Both the position numbers and the translations under genes were made by a program. Shown here piece by piece: positions 20,474 through 26,050 of a stretch of DNA of 35,906 bases. The notes under the pieces are model-generated. The model had not been told where the DNA came from and searched no databases. It was given only the letters and a program-made list of their open reading frames with translations. Origin of the DNA: a virus. Each line of letters begins with the position of its first letter. Within the stretch, counting starts at the first letter, position 1. The DNA is taken from the IMG/VR virus record IMGVR_UViG_3300035670_000714, positions 1-35,906 of that record; one strand, written 5' to 3'.

Positions 20474-21427
20474 TTACATGTTCCTAAAACCCAATAATTG
20501 GCAATACTTTTGCGTCACGGATAAATTGGAGTGTCCAAGACGATACTGGATTTCCACTATAATCATTCCGGAATTAGCCCACTTAGAAGCTCTGCGGTGG
20601 CGCAAGCTGTGCCAAGCCCATCTTCTTTGGTTAAGTTTTAAAACCTTATCTTCAAGAAAGCGGGGATAAGCGTTCCATTCGGTGAATACCTTGCCTTTAC
20701 CGGCTAAACCCTTTAAGCATTCCGGCATAGGGATTCGCCTAGGCACTCTATTGGAGTTTTTGCTTTTGCGCGTATAGAGAGTTAAGAGATTGCCGTCAAC
20801 ATCTTCCCATGTCAAGCTTACCGCTTCATTAATTCTGGCGGCCGTCTCATCGACAAAATCTATTAAGAGCCTTTGGTTGTCGGTGCATTCCTTTTTAACC
20901 GCTTCCACATCCTTGTCAGGGGGAATATACTTAAGCCTGATATCAATAGGAAGAAACTGGATATTAAGTTTAGGAATTTCCAAATCATAAATACTGTTTC
21001 CCCAATTAAGAAGACTTTTGACCGATCTCAAGAGTGAATTAGCCTTATAATTGCTCTTTCCTCTCGTCTTCAACCTTTTAGCTTCCTTAATAATTAAGCC
21101 GTGAATCATTTCCTTACTGACTTCTGTTGCGTCTATCTCGCCCCATTCACTTAACATTAATTTGAAATATCGCCTATTTTCCTTATAATAATGGCCTGAC
21201 TGATAGGTCTGGATATAATCAAGCCGTTTATTCATCAACTCTTTTAATCCCATTTTGCGGGTCGGCCTTATCTGTTCTTTTTCAATCCTTTCGATTTCCG
21301 CCCTTTCCGCTTTTTCAGCTTCTTTTTTTGTCGGATATATGGCCTTAGAGCAATACTTCTCTCCATAATGCGAACCTGCGAACCTCCACTTTAAGCCTCT
21401 TTTGAGCTTCCTTGAATAGCATCCCAT
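20474..21427 (-). CDS. int: Tyrosine site-specific integrase
   Basis: The 317-residue recombinase has an N-terminal arm-binding beta domain (about residues 1-45), a core-binding helical domain (about 58-150) and a catalytic domain. The catalytic residues are in place: R198 in ARINE, a Lys near 221, H273-R276 in HSLRH, H299 in LGHS and nucleophile Y308 in QKYCQ. It should recombine attP with a host tRNA-Leu gene. The tRNA-derived core at 20340-20395 and the duplicated arm-type repeats are where this enzyme would act. Its start overlaps the preceding small gene by 37 bases. Confidence 0.96.
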   Translation of the reverse strand: MGCYSRKLKRGLKWRFAGSHYGEKYCSKAIYPTKKEAEKAERAEIERIEKEQIRPTRKMGLKELMNKRLDYIQTYQSGHYYKENRRYFKLMLSEWGEIDATEVSKEMIHGLIIKEAKRLKTRGKSNYKANSLLRSVKSLLNWGNSIYDLEIPKLNIQFLPIDIRLKYIPPDKDVEAVKKECTDNQRLLIDFVDETAARINEAVSLTWEDVDGNLLTLYTRKSKNSNRVPRRIPMPECLKGLAGKGKVFTEWNAYPRFLEDKVLKLNQRRWAWHSLRHRRASKWANSGMIIVEIQYRLGHSNLSVTQKYCQLLGFRNM

Positions 21428-21714
21428 TCTGCCTCCTGTGCCTCCACGTCTTCATGATAATTGTCAAAAAGCCATTCCTCGAATACCTTAAGCTCTGCTT
21501 CAAGCTTCTCGTCTTCCTTGGTTTTATTAATCTCATCCATGCGCTTAGAGATTGCGGAAGCGAGCTTCTGCAATGCCTCGATTAACTCTTCCAATAACAA
21601 AACATCTTTTCTCTGCTTCTCGATTGCCGCTTTCAGCCTCTCATCAAGCTTGTCTTGCTCCGCGAAATATTCCCTCATCATCTTTTCTATTTCATACTCT
21701 CTGATTGTCGGCAT
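21391..21714 (-). CDS. Coiled-coil protein co-expressed with integrase
   Basis: The 107-residue protein begins MPTIREYEIEKMMREYFAEQ and is one long acidic coiled coil to about residue 95. A good ribosome site (AAAAAAAGGAG) precedes the start. Its 3' end overlaps the integrase start, so the two are coupled. It could modulate integrase assembly or simply be a small early protein; the family is not recognised. Confidence 0.65.
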   Translation of the reverse strand: MPTIREYEIEKMMREYFAEQDKLDERLKAAIEKQRKDVLLLEELIEALQKLASAISKRMDEINKTKEDEKLEAELKVFEEWLFDNYHEDVEAQEAEWDAIQGSSKEA

Positions 21715-21887
21715 GACTGGTCTCCTTTTTTTATTGATTTTTTAAATTAACTATTTTAAATTTAAACTCTCACAAATAGACGGATAAAAGGCTGCCGCTT
21801 TTTCTGTTCTTTAAAAATTCGGGCTGGAAAGGATAAAAGACTTGTTCATGTAGGAGGGATATAGAATTTAAGCATTAAGGAGTATCT

Positions 21888-22106
21888 ATGACTAAATTCC
21901 TTTCCCCCTGTGAACTGGCGCAAGAACTCGGCGTTTCCGCGAAGTTTATTTACAAGCTTCTATGGAAAAACCAAATTCCAGGTGCCTCTCAACTCGGCCG
22001 GCGCTGGTTCATTGACAAGCAAATCTTTTTTGCCAGTCTCTACAAACAGCCTACCCGTCCCAAGCCTTCCTCGGATGGCGGTTCAACCGATCATCTCGGG
22101 GATTAA
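21888..22106 (+). CDS. xis: Excisionase-like helix-turn-helix protein
   Basis: The 72-residue protein has a MerR/excisionase-type winged helix: LSPCELAQELGVSAKFIYKLL, then IPGASQLGRRWFIDKQIF. The C-terminal 20 residues are disordered. This is the form of recombination directionality factors, which bend attP DNA and turn the integrase toward excision. It is on the plus strand, divergent from the integrase, with AAGGAG before ATG. It could also serve as the lysogeny regulator, because no separate CI-like repressor is visible in the window. Confidence 0.78.
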   Translation: MTKFLSPCELAQELGVSAKFIYKLLWKNQIPGASQLGRRWFIDKQIFFASLYKQPTRPKPSSDGGSTDHLGD

Positions 22107-22115
22107 GATTCAAGG

Positions 22116-22147
22116 TCTTGCCCCCTTGCTTAGCCTTGGGGGCAAGA
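22116..22147. terminator. Strong hairpin between convergent genes
   Basis: TCTTGCCCCC pairs perfectly with GGGGGCAAGA around a 12-base loop, just beyond the excisionase stop and before the 22153 gene. There is no long T-run, so termination may depend on the stem alone. Confidence 0.6.
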
Positions 22148-22152
22148 TTCAT

Positions 22153-22374
22153 TCAATACCACTTCTTTTTTTTGTTCTTGTTCTTATGCTTTCCGTATTC
22201 ATTGCTTAAATGATTGTGGACATGGTAATGGACATGTTCGTGATAATGGTCGTTTTTTCCTTTCTTGCCTTTCTTATTCTTTTTTTTCGGTTTGATTCCC
22301 AAAAGAGCGCCTACCATATCATCTATTACCTCGATCCCCATGCTTCCTAGAATCAATCCTGTTATCGGGTCCAT
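22153..22374 (-). CDS. His-rich small protein with hydrophobic N-terminus
   Basis: The 73-residue protein has a glycine-rich hydrophobic N-terminal helix (MDPITGLILGSMGIEVIDDM), then a Lys-rich segment, a His cluster HYHEHVHYHVHNH at about residues 44-56 and a Lys-rich tail. The alternating His residues could bind Zn, Ni or Cu, or carry protonatable charge. It has the strongest ribosome site in the window. The N-terminal part is amphipathic rather than a full membrane span. No family is recognised. Confidence 0.62.
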   Translation of the reverse strand: MDPITGLILGSMGIEVIDDMVGALLGIKPKKKNKKGKKGKNDHYHEHVHYHVHNHLSNEYGKHKNKNKKKKWY

Positions 22375-22381
22375 TCTTCAT

Positions 22382-22395
22382 CACCTCCTTTCTGA
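22382..22395 (-). promoter_or_regulatory. Full-length Shine-Dalgarno sequence
   Basis: On the minus strand AGAAAGGAGGTGAT is complementary over 14 bases to the usual 16S rRNA 3' end, ending eight bases before the ATG of the His-rich gene. This pairing is longer than any other ribosome site here. Confidence 0.85.
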
Positions 22396-22439
22396 TTATG
22401 ACATTAATCAGTTAATGGGAGGCTTGTCATTAGCTTAGA

Positions 22440-22841
22440 TTATACCGAATTGGCTTGCTTTGCCTTTCTAAGTTTTGGCCTTTTATGCTTTCCCTGGAAA
22501 ACGACCGTAAGCTTAACGTCAGGCTTCTCGGAATACAGGGCTTCAAATAGTTTCCATTTAAACTTCCATACATCGGTTGGAACCCCTTTTGTTTCTACAT
22601 ATTCGATTGCGCCGTCATTATGATAAACTATGAAGTCAATTCGATAATCGCAAACAATATATCCATTGACTATTAAGGGAATGTTAACTTGCTCTTGGTA
22701 GGATTTTATGTCTTTAGCCTTAAGACTTAAGTCTAACTCTTGAGCGTATCCGGCTTCAAATTTCGAATCAAAGCGCCGTCCTTTATACATCGACTTTTTG
22801 GCGTTTGTGTAATAGTTGTTCCTCTGAAGATACATAGGCAA
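22440..22841 (-). CDS. DUF1064 endonuclease-like protein
   Basis: The 133-residue protein has the DUF1064 build of a small PD-(D/E)XK nuclease: FDSKFEA with E29, YRIDF with D69, and EYVETKG with E83 and K85. It probably cuts branched or double-stranded DNA during recombination or replication. It begins MPMYLQRNNYYTNAKKSMYK and has a basic C-terminus. The catalytic residues are all present. The upstream small gene at 22733-22909 overlaps its start. Confidence 0.85.
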   Translation of the reverse strand: MPMYLQRNNYYTNAKKSMYKGRRFDSKFEAGYAQELDLSLKAKDIKSYQEQVNIPLIVNGYIVCDYRIDFIVYHNDGAIEYVETKGVPTDVWKFKWKLFEALYSEKPDVKLTVVFQGKHKRPKLRKAKQANSV

Positions 22842-22909
22842 TTAACGGCATGCCTAATTGCTGTTTCAGGCCAACCGTATTTGATTAATTCTTTACAAGT
22901 GCATTTCAT
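22733..22909 (-). CDS. Possible Cys-rich 58-residue protein overlapping DUF1064
   Basis: ATG 22907-22909 overlaps the stop of the preceding membrane peptide as ATGA and opens MKCTCKELIKYGWPETAIRH, then NCLC. The ATGA coupling and the four Cys in the first 26 residues argue for translation. The last 36 residues overlap the start of the DUF1064 gene in another frame and look like a shadow. The real product may be only partly conserved. No family is recognised. Confidence 0.38.
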   Translation of the reverse strand: MKCTCKELIKYGWPETAIRHAVNCLCIFRGTTITQTPKSRCIKDGALIRNLKPDTLKS

Positions 22910-22998
22910 AAAAAATTGGCCAAAATTAAGAGGCCGATTACAAATAATAAGAACAGGATATTGGCAAGCTTAATCAGCCATTCGACTATGCCCCACAT
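22906..22998 (-). CDS. 30-residue single-span membrane peptide
   Basis: ATG 22996-22998 opens MWGIVEWLIKLANILFLLFV and ends ILANFL. Almost the whole peptide is one hydrophobic helix, with two Trp at the interface and a single Lys. It overlaps its upstream neighbour by 29 bases and its stop overlaps the next ATG (ATGA). The size and build fit a holin-like, antiholin or toxin-type peptide; it is in the same transcript direction as the lysozyme gene. It could also be a small regulator of a membrane protein. Confidence 0.5.
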   Translation of the reverse strand: MWGIVEWLIKLANILFLLFVIGLLILANFL

Positions 22999-23200
22999 TC
23001 TTTTTCGCCGCCTCTTGGAGTCTTTCCCATTTCTTGACTTCTCGGTATTGTCTCCAAGCTTTCCGGCATTCTTTATCTTTTCTTAGCCACAAGGATAAAA
23101 ATACACGCCTGTCCTGCCTGTATTCATTGTTGTATTTATTAACCTTGTCCTTGTTTTTTTGTTTCCAATCTCGCAAGTATTCTTTAGTTGTTTTTTCCAT
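22970..23200 (-). CDS. Small basic, Trp-rich protein, 76 residues
   Basis: The protein begins MEKTTKEYLRDWKQKNKDKV and is helical, very basic and contains six Trp (SLWLRKD, KAWRQYREVKKW). The spacing resembles small DNA- or RNA-binding phage proteins. It follows the hexamer repeat region and is the first of four overlapping small genes. The family is not recognised. Confidence 0.55.
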   Translation of the reverse strand: MEKTTKEYLRDWKQKNKDKVNKYNNEYRQDRRVFLSLWLRKDKECRKAWRQYREVKKWERLQEAAKKNVGHSRMAD

Positions 23201-23210
23201 TTGTTTTTAA

Positions 23211-23339
23211 TTAATTAAATTTCGACCAAGACCTAGTCCACGACCACGACCCCGACCTCGACCCCGACCAAGACCTCAACCACGACCTCGACCACGACCA
23301 ACTAAGCAATGTGGCTTTATTTATCATTAATATTTTCAT
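23211..23339 (-). CDS. Possible Ser/Trp repeat peptide over the hexamer repeat
   Basis: ATG 23337-23339 opens MKILMINKATLLSWSWSRSW and continues with Ser-Trp, Ser-Arg and Ser-Gly dipeptides to FN before the TAA, 42 residues in all. The repetitive protein is a direct consequence of the six-base repeat. The frame being open throughout is notable because a second frame has a TGA. Expression is doubtful. Confidence 0.22.
   Translation of the reverse strand: MKILMINKATLLSWSWSRSWLRSWSGSRSGSWSWTRSWSKFN
23224..23301. repeat. Thirteen-unit GACCNN hexanucleotide repeat
   Basis: The plus strand carries 13 consecutive six-base units that mostly follow GACCNN (GACCAC, GACCTC, GACCCC, GACCAA). Each begins GACC except GTCCAC and AACCAC. 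The other strand is GGTC-rich, with GG every six bases, so it could form a two-layer G-quadruplex. The repeat lies between 23200 and 23342. Confidence 0.88.
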
Positions 23340-23341
23340 AA

Positions 23342-23620
23342 TTATCTTACTTCTCTTGGAAGTTCGTGTTTCCAAGAAAAGAAATCTATTATTGATTCAA
23401 TATTAACTCCCATTTCGACGTTGACAGGTTCTACTTCGTTAAGATGTCCGTCATTAATCGCCGTGTTGAATCTTCCGCTATCCGCTATCCACGCGGCGTC
23501 CTCAAGGATTAAGAATTGTCCAACAATCTTTGCAACCCTTCCGGTGCAATGATAGGTTGCAGTTCTGATAAAGTAACTTTTTCCGATTTCAAACGGCACT
23601 AATTTTGTTATGTTTTCCAT
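23342..23620 (-). CDS. Small conserved-looking protein, unknown function
   Basis: I choose ATG 23618-23620, giving MENITKLVPFEIGKSYFIRT, 92 residues. The open frame begins at 23665, but the extra 15 residues include a hydrophobic run encoded by the hairpin at 23640-23659 and look spurious. The protein is beta-rich and ends in a helical WKHELPREVR. Its pattern (TYHCTGRVAKIVGQFLILED) resembles a small barrel of unknown function. Confidence 0.62.
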   Translation of the reverse strand: MENITKLVPFEIGKSYFIRTATYHCTGRVAKIVGQFLILEDAAWIADSGRFNTAINDGHLNEVEPVNVEMGVNIESIIDFFSWKHELPREVR

Positions 23621-23639
23621 AATTTTTAGCGGCTTAATA

Positions 23640-23659
23640 TTTCTGCTGATTAGCAGAAA
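23640..23659. other. Perfect eight-pair hairpin
   Basis: TTTCTGCT-GATT-AGCAGAAA lies just upstream of the chosen start of the 23342 gene. With its A-run on the plus-strand 3' side it could be a weak terminator or leader hairpin. Confidence 0.5.
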
Positions 23660-23800
23660 AAACAAGCCAATTTAATCTTAATAAACTATCGGCATAGCTA
23701 CTGCCGGACATGGCGTTTTAGCCGGATGTCTACCGCTTAACAATAACCTCTGGCGGTTCAGAAGTTATGTCGATAATTTGTTAATGAGTTAGATTGTCTA

Positions 23801-23830
23801 AAGGCTTTTAAAGGCTTTTAAAGGCTTTTT
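23801..23830. repeat. Three tandem ten-base repeats AAGGCTTTTA
   Basis: The unit occurs three times without gaps, the last ending TTTTT. A related unit, TTTTAGAGGC, is repeated at 24055-24074. The ten-base period matches one helical turn. Confidence 0.75.
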
Positions 23831-23847
23831 TGTTAATGAATTTCTGA

Positions 23848-24039
23848 TTATTGAATATTGTCAATATAATTCTTGTAGGCAAGAAAAGCGTCAATGGCAA
23901 TCTTAAGCTCGTTTATATTTACTTCAATTTCTTTATCTTGATGTATAATGCTTATAAAGTTAAGATTGTCATAGCCTCTATTTGTCAATATTATTGCTTC
24001 GTCTTCATCGCCCAAGGCTCCTTCTATTTTTATTTGCAT
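23848..24039 (-). CDS. Small acidic protein, 63 residues
   Basis: The protein begins MQIKIEGALGDEDEAIILTN and is alpha/beta with an acidic N-terminus and a helical end (IAIDAFLAYKNYIDNIQ). It lies between two tandem-repeat elements and follows the lysozyme gene. The leader is AT-rich without Shine-Dalgarno. The family is not recognised. Confidence 0.55.
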   Translation of the reverse strand: MQIKIEGALGDEDEAIILTNRGYDNLNFISIIHQDKEIEVNINELKIAIDAFLAYKNYIDNIQ

Positions 24040-24054
24040 ATTGTTTTTTATTAT

Positions 24055-24074
24055 TTTTAGAGGCTTTTAGAGGC
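24055..24074. repeat. Two tandem ten-base repeats TTTTAGAGGC
   Basis: Two copies lie at the 3' end of the lysozyme gene and carry its stop codon. They are related to the AAGGCTTTTA repeats at 23801-23830. Confidence 0.65.
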
Positions 24075-24630
24075 TCAATATCTTTCCACAAGTCCATTCT
24101 TTGAATCCTCTTTGCTTCAATATTCTGAAAGCTTCATTTGTGTTGCATTTCCAGTCGTAAGCGCATTGGTCGCTTACTTCTCTATGCCAATAACTATTTA
24201 TTTGGAAAATTCCCCTGTCTACTGATTTAATAGAATCTGAATTGTAGTATTTGGCCTTCGGATTAAGCTGTTTATTTTCGCAATCTAGCAATTCGAAAAC
24301 TTTATTGCTGTCTATCCCATGCTTAGGCGCTTCCTCGGCTATGTAAGCTTTAATCTCTTCTTCTAATGTCAATTGTGAGGCTCTAGGAGTCACGGAGACG
24401 GTGATTTCGTCATAATACAGGTCTGCGGTCATTTCTTGGCTTTCTGCCGTCCTAGGGGCTTCTACGGGCTTAATTTCGGTTTTAAAGCTTGCCAAAGCGT
24501 TATTCAGGCCGAAAAAGTAGCAGATAAAGGCCATAACTGTAATAATCATGGCTAATTCGTGCTTTTGTCTTTTTAATGTGTAATGTTTTCTCAATGATTT
24601 TGAAATCTTGATTTTAGTTTGTTTTTTCAT
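24067..24630 (-). CDS. Membrane-anchored lysozyme / transglycosylase-like endolysin
   Basis: The 187-residue protein starts with a basic segment and a transmembrane or signal-anchor helix at about residues 27-47, followed by a Pro/Ala-rich linker. The C-terminal domain (about 95-187) has a lysozyme-like core: LLDCENKQLNPKA with candidate catalytic E118, then DRGIFQINSYWH and four Cys that could form disulfides. It should cut peptidoglycan from the outer face of the membrane. With its own signal anchor it may be held inactive until release, as SAR endolysins are. It is first after the tRNA-like RNA and promoter. Confidence 0.78.
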   Translation of the reverse strand: MKKQTKIKISKSLRKHYTLKRQKHELAMIITVMAFICYFFGLNNALASFKTEIKPVEAPRTAESQEMTADLYYDEITVSVTPRASQLTLEEEIKAYIAEEAPKHGIDSNKVFELLDCENKQLNPKAKYYNSDSIKSVDRGIFQINSYWHREVSDQCAYDWKCNTNEAFRILKQRGFKEWTCGKILSL

Positions 24631-24682
24631 ACTTTTTTGTTTTTAATGTTTATTTTTTTTGTTTTATTTGCGAATAACTTAA

Positions 24683-24830
24683 TGGCGGTGGCAAGGATTT
24701 TCACCTTACATGATACGGTCTTAATGAGTTTTAGCATGCTGTTATTCCACGATCCCTCATCCTAGTTGCGCCGCTTGTGGCTGCGGTTCAGTATCTAACT
24801 AATAGCGTCTACATATTCCGCCACCCCGCC
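24683..24830 (-). ncRNA. tRNA-Leu-like structured RNA with an expanded centre
   Basis: On the minus strand an acceptor pair GGCGGGG/CACCGCC (six of seven) plus A73 encloses U8-G9, a D stem GCG/CGC with the AATATGTAGA loop typical of tRNA-Leu, and a T-arm-like hairpin GTAAGG-TGAAAAT-CCTTGC. The central part is about 60 bases longer than in a tRNA and contains CCGC/GCGG and ATGAG/CTCAT stems. The T loop is not canonical. It could be a tRNA mimic, an intron-bearing tRNA or an unrelated RNA. Confidence 0.45.
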
Positions 24831-24836
24831 ATTGAG

Positions 24837-24845
24837 TTATCCACA
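24837..24845. promoter_or_regulatory. DnaA box in the divergent control region
   Basis: TTATCCACA is a perfect DnaA box, between the minus-strand promoter and the tRNA-like RNA. Confidence 0.55.
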
Positions 24846-24867
24846 AGTGATTCACTCCCTTATATAC

Positions 24868-24896
24868 ATTCTATCACATAGGATGGAAATATTCAA
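24868..24896 (-). promoter_or_regulatory. Promoter for the tRNA-like RNA and lysozyme genes
   Basis: On the minus strand TTGAAT (24891-24896) and TAGAAT (24868-24873) are exactly 17 bases apart. Transcription would start near 24861 and enter the tRNA-like RNA about 30 bases later. Confidence 0.78.
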
Positions 24897-24922
24897 GTGG
24901 ATAAGTCAATGAATACAAGGAC

Positions 24923-24951
24923 TTGCCAAATTTATTTTTGTTTGTTATCAT
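24923..24951 (+). promoter_or_regulatory. Promoter for the structured leader and small-gene operon
   Basis: TTGCCA (24923-24928) and TATCAT (24946-24951) are 17 bases apart. Transcription would start near 24958 and continue through the pseudoknot-rich leader into the genes from 25263. Confidence 0.75.
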
Positions 24952-24956
24952 ATAAA

Positions 24957-25215
24957 TACAACTAGCCAAAGCATGGTGAGACAAAAAGCTTCGGCAATCA
25001 ATAGGTCTTGCTCACCATGCACCTGTTGAAAGTCGGAGCTTTTTGTTTAAAGCGAGATATAATCGGCTACCTCGCAAAACGCCGATTACGCAAGTCAATT
25101 AATAACTGGCTTAGACCGGGAGCAGTAAATCCCGTCCCTCATTGAAGGGCTTAACAAGACTGCAGGCTCATACTTCCTTAACTGGAAGTTTAAAACTATG
25201 AGTGCCGGGGATACT
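24957..25215 (+). ncRNA. Structured leader RNA with interleaved helices (putative pseudoknots)
   Basis: Helix A (GCATGGTGAG 24971-24980 with CTCACCATGC 25011-25020, ten perfect pairs) interleaves with helix B (24981-24993 with 25034-25046, 13 pairs with one G-U). Next, GCGAG/CTCGC (25052-25056, 25071-25075) interleaves with TAATCGGC/GCCGATTA (25060-25067, 25081-25088), with loops of three, three and five bases, a textbook H-type pseudoknot with an A-rich third loop. CGGGA/TCCCG encloses GCAGT, which can pair with ACTGC at 25159. Further hairpins are CCCT/AGGG and ACTTCC/GGAAGT. I match it to no known RNA family. Confidence 0.62.
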
Positions 25216-25220
25216 TATTT

Positions 25221-25262
25221 AATAAGTTAAATAAGTTAAATAAGTTTAATAAGTTAAATAAG
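25221..25262 (+). repeat. Tandem nine-base repeat AATAAGTTA ending at a start codon
   Basis: Four full copies (one ends TTT) and a final AATAAG lead without a gap into the ATG at 25263. The repeat is A/U-rich and unstructured and could serve as a ribosome-loading site after the structured leader. Confidence 0.85.
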
Positions 25263-25424
25263 ATGAACTATGGCGGGAAAGATTACAAAAGAGTCTATGT
25301 GAAGGTTATAGGCATAAGAAAAGAGCATTTTGATTTAATTGAAAAGATAAGAGGAAAGAAAAGTAAGGCCGGAAAATTAGATGAAATAATTGAATTTTAT
25401 AAAAAAAATAAAAAAATGAAATGA
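25263..25424 (+). CDS. Small basic protein, ribbon-helix-helix-like, 53 residues
   Basis: ATG 25263 opens MNYGGKDYKRVYVKVIGIRK, then a helix and the pattern KAGKLDEIIEFYKK. One strand and two helices could form a ribbon-helix-helix or similar small DNA-binding unit. It is the first gene of the operon behind the structured leader and could be its regulator. Its stop overlaps the next ATG (ATGA). Confidence 0.6.
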   Translation: MNYGGKDYKRVYVKVIGIRKEHFDLIEKIRGKKSKAGKLDEIIEFYKKNKKMK

Positions 25425-25675
25425 AACCAGACAGAGATTTCAAAATATTAGCCTGTGAGATTTCCGAGATGATAACGGCTGAATTGGGCGATAGTTTCGA
25501 TATAGACGGGGAGAGATTATGCGGCGATATTTACAAGATATGCCATTGTCTGTCATCTGAATGCTGCTATAATCCCAAAGAGATTTGGGACGAATATAAA
25601 GAGGGATATAAAGAGGTTTATGGTGAAGAAGTATTTAATTATTGGGATAATAAGATAAAACAATATGAATCTTAA
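25421..25675 (+). CDS. Acidic Cys-containing protein, 84 residues
   Basis: The protein begins MKPDRDFKILACEISEMITA, then a Cys-rich stretch CGDIYKICHCLSSECCYNP, and an acidic C-terminus rich in Tyr and Glu. Seven Cys and one His could bind metal. Start and stop overlap its neighbours by four and eleven bases, so the operon is tightly coupled. The family is not recognised. Confidence 0.65.
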   Translation: MKPDRDFKILACEISEMITAELGDSFDIDGERLCGDIYKICHCLSSECCYNPKEIWDEYKEGYKEVYGEEVFNYWDNKIKQYES

Positions 25676-25862
25676 AGCCAGAACAGTGATTGAAACAAAG
25701 AAAAAATATCAAGCCATTAAAGGCATATTCTTTTGGCATAAAACAACTTTAGCGGAAAAAATGATAAATAAATGGACTGAATGGAAAATTGAAGCCGAAA
25801 GCTTGCCGGATAAGCTAACTATTAATGGCAAAGAATATGAATTGCTTGAGAAATCTAAATAA
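25665..25862 (+). CDS. Small basic protein, 65 residues
   Basis: The protein begins MNLKARTVIETKKKYQAIKG, followed by FFWHKTTLAEKMINKWTEWK and an alpha/beta end (LTINGKEYELLEKSK). It overlaps the previous gene by 11 bases. The protein is helical and basic in its first half. The family is not recognised. Confidence 0.6.
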   Translation: MNLKARTVIETKKKYQAIKGIFFWHKTTLAEKMINKWTEWKIEAESLPDKLTINGKEYELLEKSK

Positions 25863-25884
25863 TATGATAATTAAATAGAACAAT

Positions 25885-26046
25885 ATGAACGAAAATAAAT
25901 TAATCAAACAAATCATCAAATCGATTAACGAGAAAGTGATTGAAATTGAAAAGGAATTGAAATTCTTGCGTCAAGATGATGGACTGCTTAAGGATGGTCT
26001 GGCAAGGTGCGAGTATGAGATTAAGAATTTAAAAAATAACAAATAA
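25885..26046 (+). CDS. Small coiled-coil protein, 53 residues
   Basis: ATG 25885 opens MNENKLIKQIIKSINEKVIE and the protein is one charged coiled coil ending IKNLKNNK. It starts 23 bases after the previous stop with an AT-rich leader and belongs to the plus-strand operon. No family is recognised. Confidence 0.55.
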   Translation: MNENKLIKQIIKSINEKVIEIEKELKFLRQDDGLLKDGLARCEYEIKNLKNNK

Positions 26047-26050
26047 ATGT

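Noticed and set aside
23224-23301. CRISPR array
   Set aside because: The six-base units are contiguous, with no spacers and no cas genes; it is a simple tandem repeat.
24957-25215. tmRNA or group I intron
   Set aside because: No tRNA-like ends with a GGTTCGA-type T arm and no resume ORF were seen, and conserved P3/P7 core features of group I introns were not found.
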